This document shows, piece by piece, positions 7,813 through 8,716 of a DNA stretch of 8,716 bases. The stretch is from an uncultured Terrimonas sp. Lineage in GTDB: Bacteria; Bacteroidota; Bacteroidia; Chitinophagales; Chitinophagaceae. Position 1 is the first letter of the stretch. Each line of letters begins with the position of its first letter. Both the position numbers and the translations under genes were made by a program. The notes under the pieces are model-generated. The model worked only from the letters and a program-made list of their open reading frames with translations. It was not told the origin of the DNA and searched no databases. Location: NCBI GenBank assembly GCA_946886925.1, contig CAMPJQ010000083.1:1-8716 (forward strand), read 5' to 3'.

Positions 7813-8716
7813 AACCAAACCTGTCTTTTGCTATAGTTAAAATATGCTGTTTATCAGCAAAGGCATTGGTACCACCAGCCGCGGTTGTTGATACCGCTCC
7901 AATAACATTTCCAAAAGCCTGGCAAACCCTAAGCGGGCTATTTTGTATGAATTTGTAAATGAACCCAGCATTAAAACTATCGCCTGCACCTATCGCATCT
8001 ACAACAGCATCATTCAAAAAAGCGGGTTGAGAGAAGGATTCTTCCCGGGCATAAATAGTTGATCCTTTATTTCCCTGCTTAAGCACTATGGTATGAGCGA
8101 TATTTTCAATTTTTTGAATGGCGGCTTCAACCGAAGCACATTGGGTTATATGCAATAATTCTTTTTCGTTGGGCAAAAATATATCTACGTATGGCAGGAT
8201 TTGCTCCAGATCAATTTCCCATTTTTCCGCGGGGTCCCACTGGGGATCGAAGGAAGTGGTGAGTCCTTCCGACTTTGCGTTTTTGAAGATCAATGCAATG
8301 TCTTTCCGGATAGCTTTTTGAATAAAGAATGAAGAGAAATGGAGGTGATGCGATTGTTTAATGATTTTCCAGTTAATATCTGCTGCTGTTAAATATTCCA
8401 TTGCACCGGGATGCGTGATCATAGCCCTATCCTCACCAAAATTTAGAATCGCAGTAGCGCCCGTGTTTAAGTCTGCACGCTGATCAATGGCACTTGTATC
8501 TACCCCGCTTTTGTTTAACGTTTGTAATACCAATTCCCCAAAGGCATCCTTTCCGAGTTTACCCACGAAAGCCACTTTGGCGCCGAGGCTGCTGAGGTTA
8601 CTGGCGAAAATAGCAGAAGAACTTCCAAGGGTAAGATTCATTTCTCCAGCCAAAACTTCTTTGCCCATCACCGGAAAAGACTCATTCTTATTTAAAATAA
8701 AATCTACATTAAGTTC
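7799..8716 (-). CDS. PfkB-family carbohydrate kinase, 5' end outside window
   Basis: Cytoplasmic ATP-dependent sugar kinase of the ribokinase/PfkB superfamily. The reading frame stays open to the right edge, so 305 residues are visible and only a short N-terminus is missing. The first visible residues, ELNVDFILN, match the first strand of PfkB proteins, where a Gly and a few residues normally precede; a GTG at 8671 and an ATG at 8668 are therefore internal, not starts. A glycine-rich GSSSAIFA segment follows. The second PfkB signature is complete: DAIGAGDSF, with the catalytic base Asp about 60 residues before the end. DPQWDP and LPNEKE are also characteristic. The ribokinase-like N-terminus, rather than the TLNP start of LacC/FruK enzymes, suggests the acceptor is a free sugar or sugar acid, not a sugar phosphate. 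It is the first visible gene of the operon and overlaps the aldolase by 14 nt, so its product is probably the aldolase substrate. Confidence 0.88.
   Translation of the reverse strand, partial: ELNVDFILNKNESFPVMGKEVLAGEMNLTLGSSSAIFASNLSSLGAKVAFVGKLGKDAFGELVLQTLNKSGVDTSAIDQRADLNTGATAILNFGEDRAMITHPGAMEYLTAADINWKIIKQSHHLHFSSFFIQKAIRKDIALIFKNAKSEGLTTSFDPQWDPAEKWEIDLEQILPYVDIFLPNEKELLHITQCASVEAAIQKIENIAHTIVLKQGNKGSTIYAREESFSQPAFLNDAVVDAIGAGDSFNAGFIYKFIQNSPLRVCQAFGNVIGAVSTTAAGGTNAFADKQHILTIAKDRFGYVEN

Noticed and set aside
7797..7818. Alternative aldolase starts: TTG at 7818 and ATG at 7797
   Set aside because: TTG is a weak start. The ATG at 7797 is possible, but it would remove the first five residues that match the length of the family N-terminus.
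8668..8671. Kinase start at GTG 8671 or ATG 8668
   Set aside because: The frame is open to the window edge and encodes the expected first PfkB strand (ELNVDFIL), so the true start is outside the window.

Overview
The window looks like chromosomal DNA of a Bacteroidota bacterium, most likely from the Chitinophagaceae or a neighbouring family. This is an inference from protein style: Tat-exported Gfo/Idh/MocA proteins, a GH20 next to a GH109-like protein, Cys-lipoproteins, a CBM9-like protein, moderate GC content and weak Shine-Dalgarno signals. No RNA gene or other phylogenetic marker is present to confirm it. Seven protein genes fill the window almost completely, in two convergent groups. I see no transposon, CRISPR array, prophage, tRNA or rRNA.

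Left group, + strand (33-3658): an exported family 20 beta-N-acetylhexosaminidase-like glycosidase is followed 32 bp downstream by a Tat-exported protein with the sequence signature of family GH109 (NAD-dependent alpha-N-acetylgalactosaminidase). Together they look like a two-enzyme exo-glycosidase module that removes terminal beta-HexNAc and alpha-GalNAc from glycans outside the cytoplasm.

The two groups meet at a 116-bp intergenic region (3659-3774). It holds one clear 7-bp hairpin but no classical T-tract.

Right group, - strand (3775 to the right edge): a tightly packed operon read right to left. Its order is a PfkB-family sugar kinase (5' end cut by the window edge), a class II ketose-bisphosphate aldolase (14-nt overlap), an amidohydrolase-family lipoprotein (4-nt gap), a CBM9-like lipoprotein (8-nt gap with the start chosen here) and a Tat-exported Gfo/Idh/MocA oxidoreductase (15-nt gap). 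The operon joins two cytoplasmic steps (phosphorylation, then aldol cleavage) to three envelope proteins (sugar-ring redox, hydrolysis and carbohydrate binding). The most economical reading is a catabolic route for an unidentified sugar, sugar acid or cyclitol. The substrate cannot be read from the sequence. Transporters, regulators and any isomerase or deacetylase would have to lie outside the window.

The most interesting points are this operon as a candidate uncharacterised pathway, and the pair of convergent Tat-exported Gfo/Idh/MocA proteins. One of the pair keeps the catalytic EKP lysine and the other has lost it in GH109 fashion.
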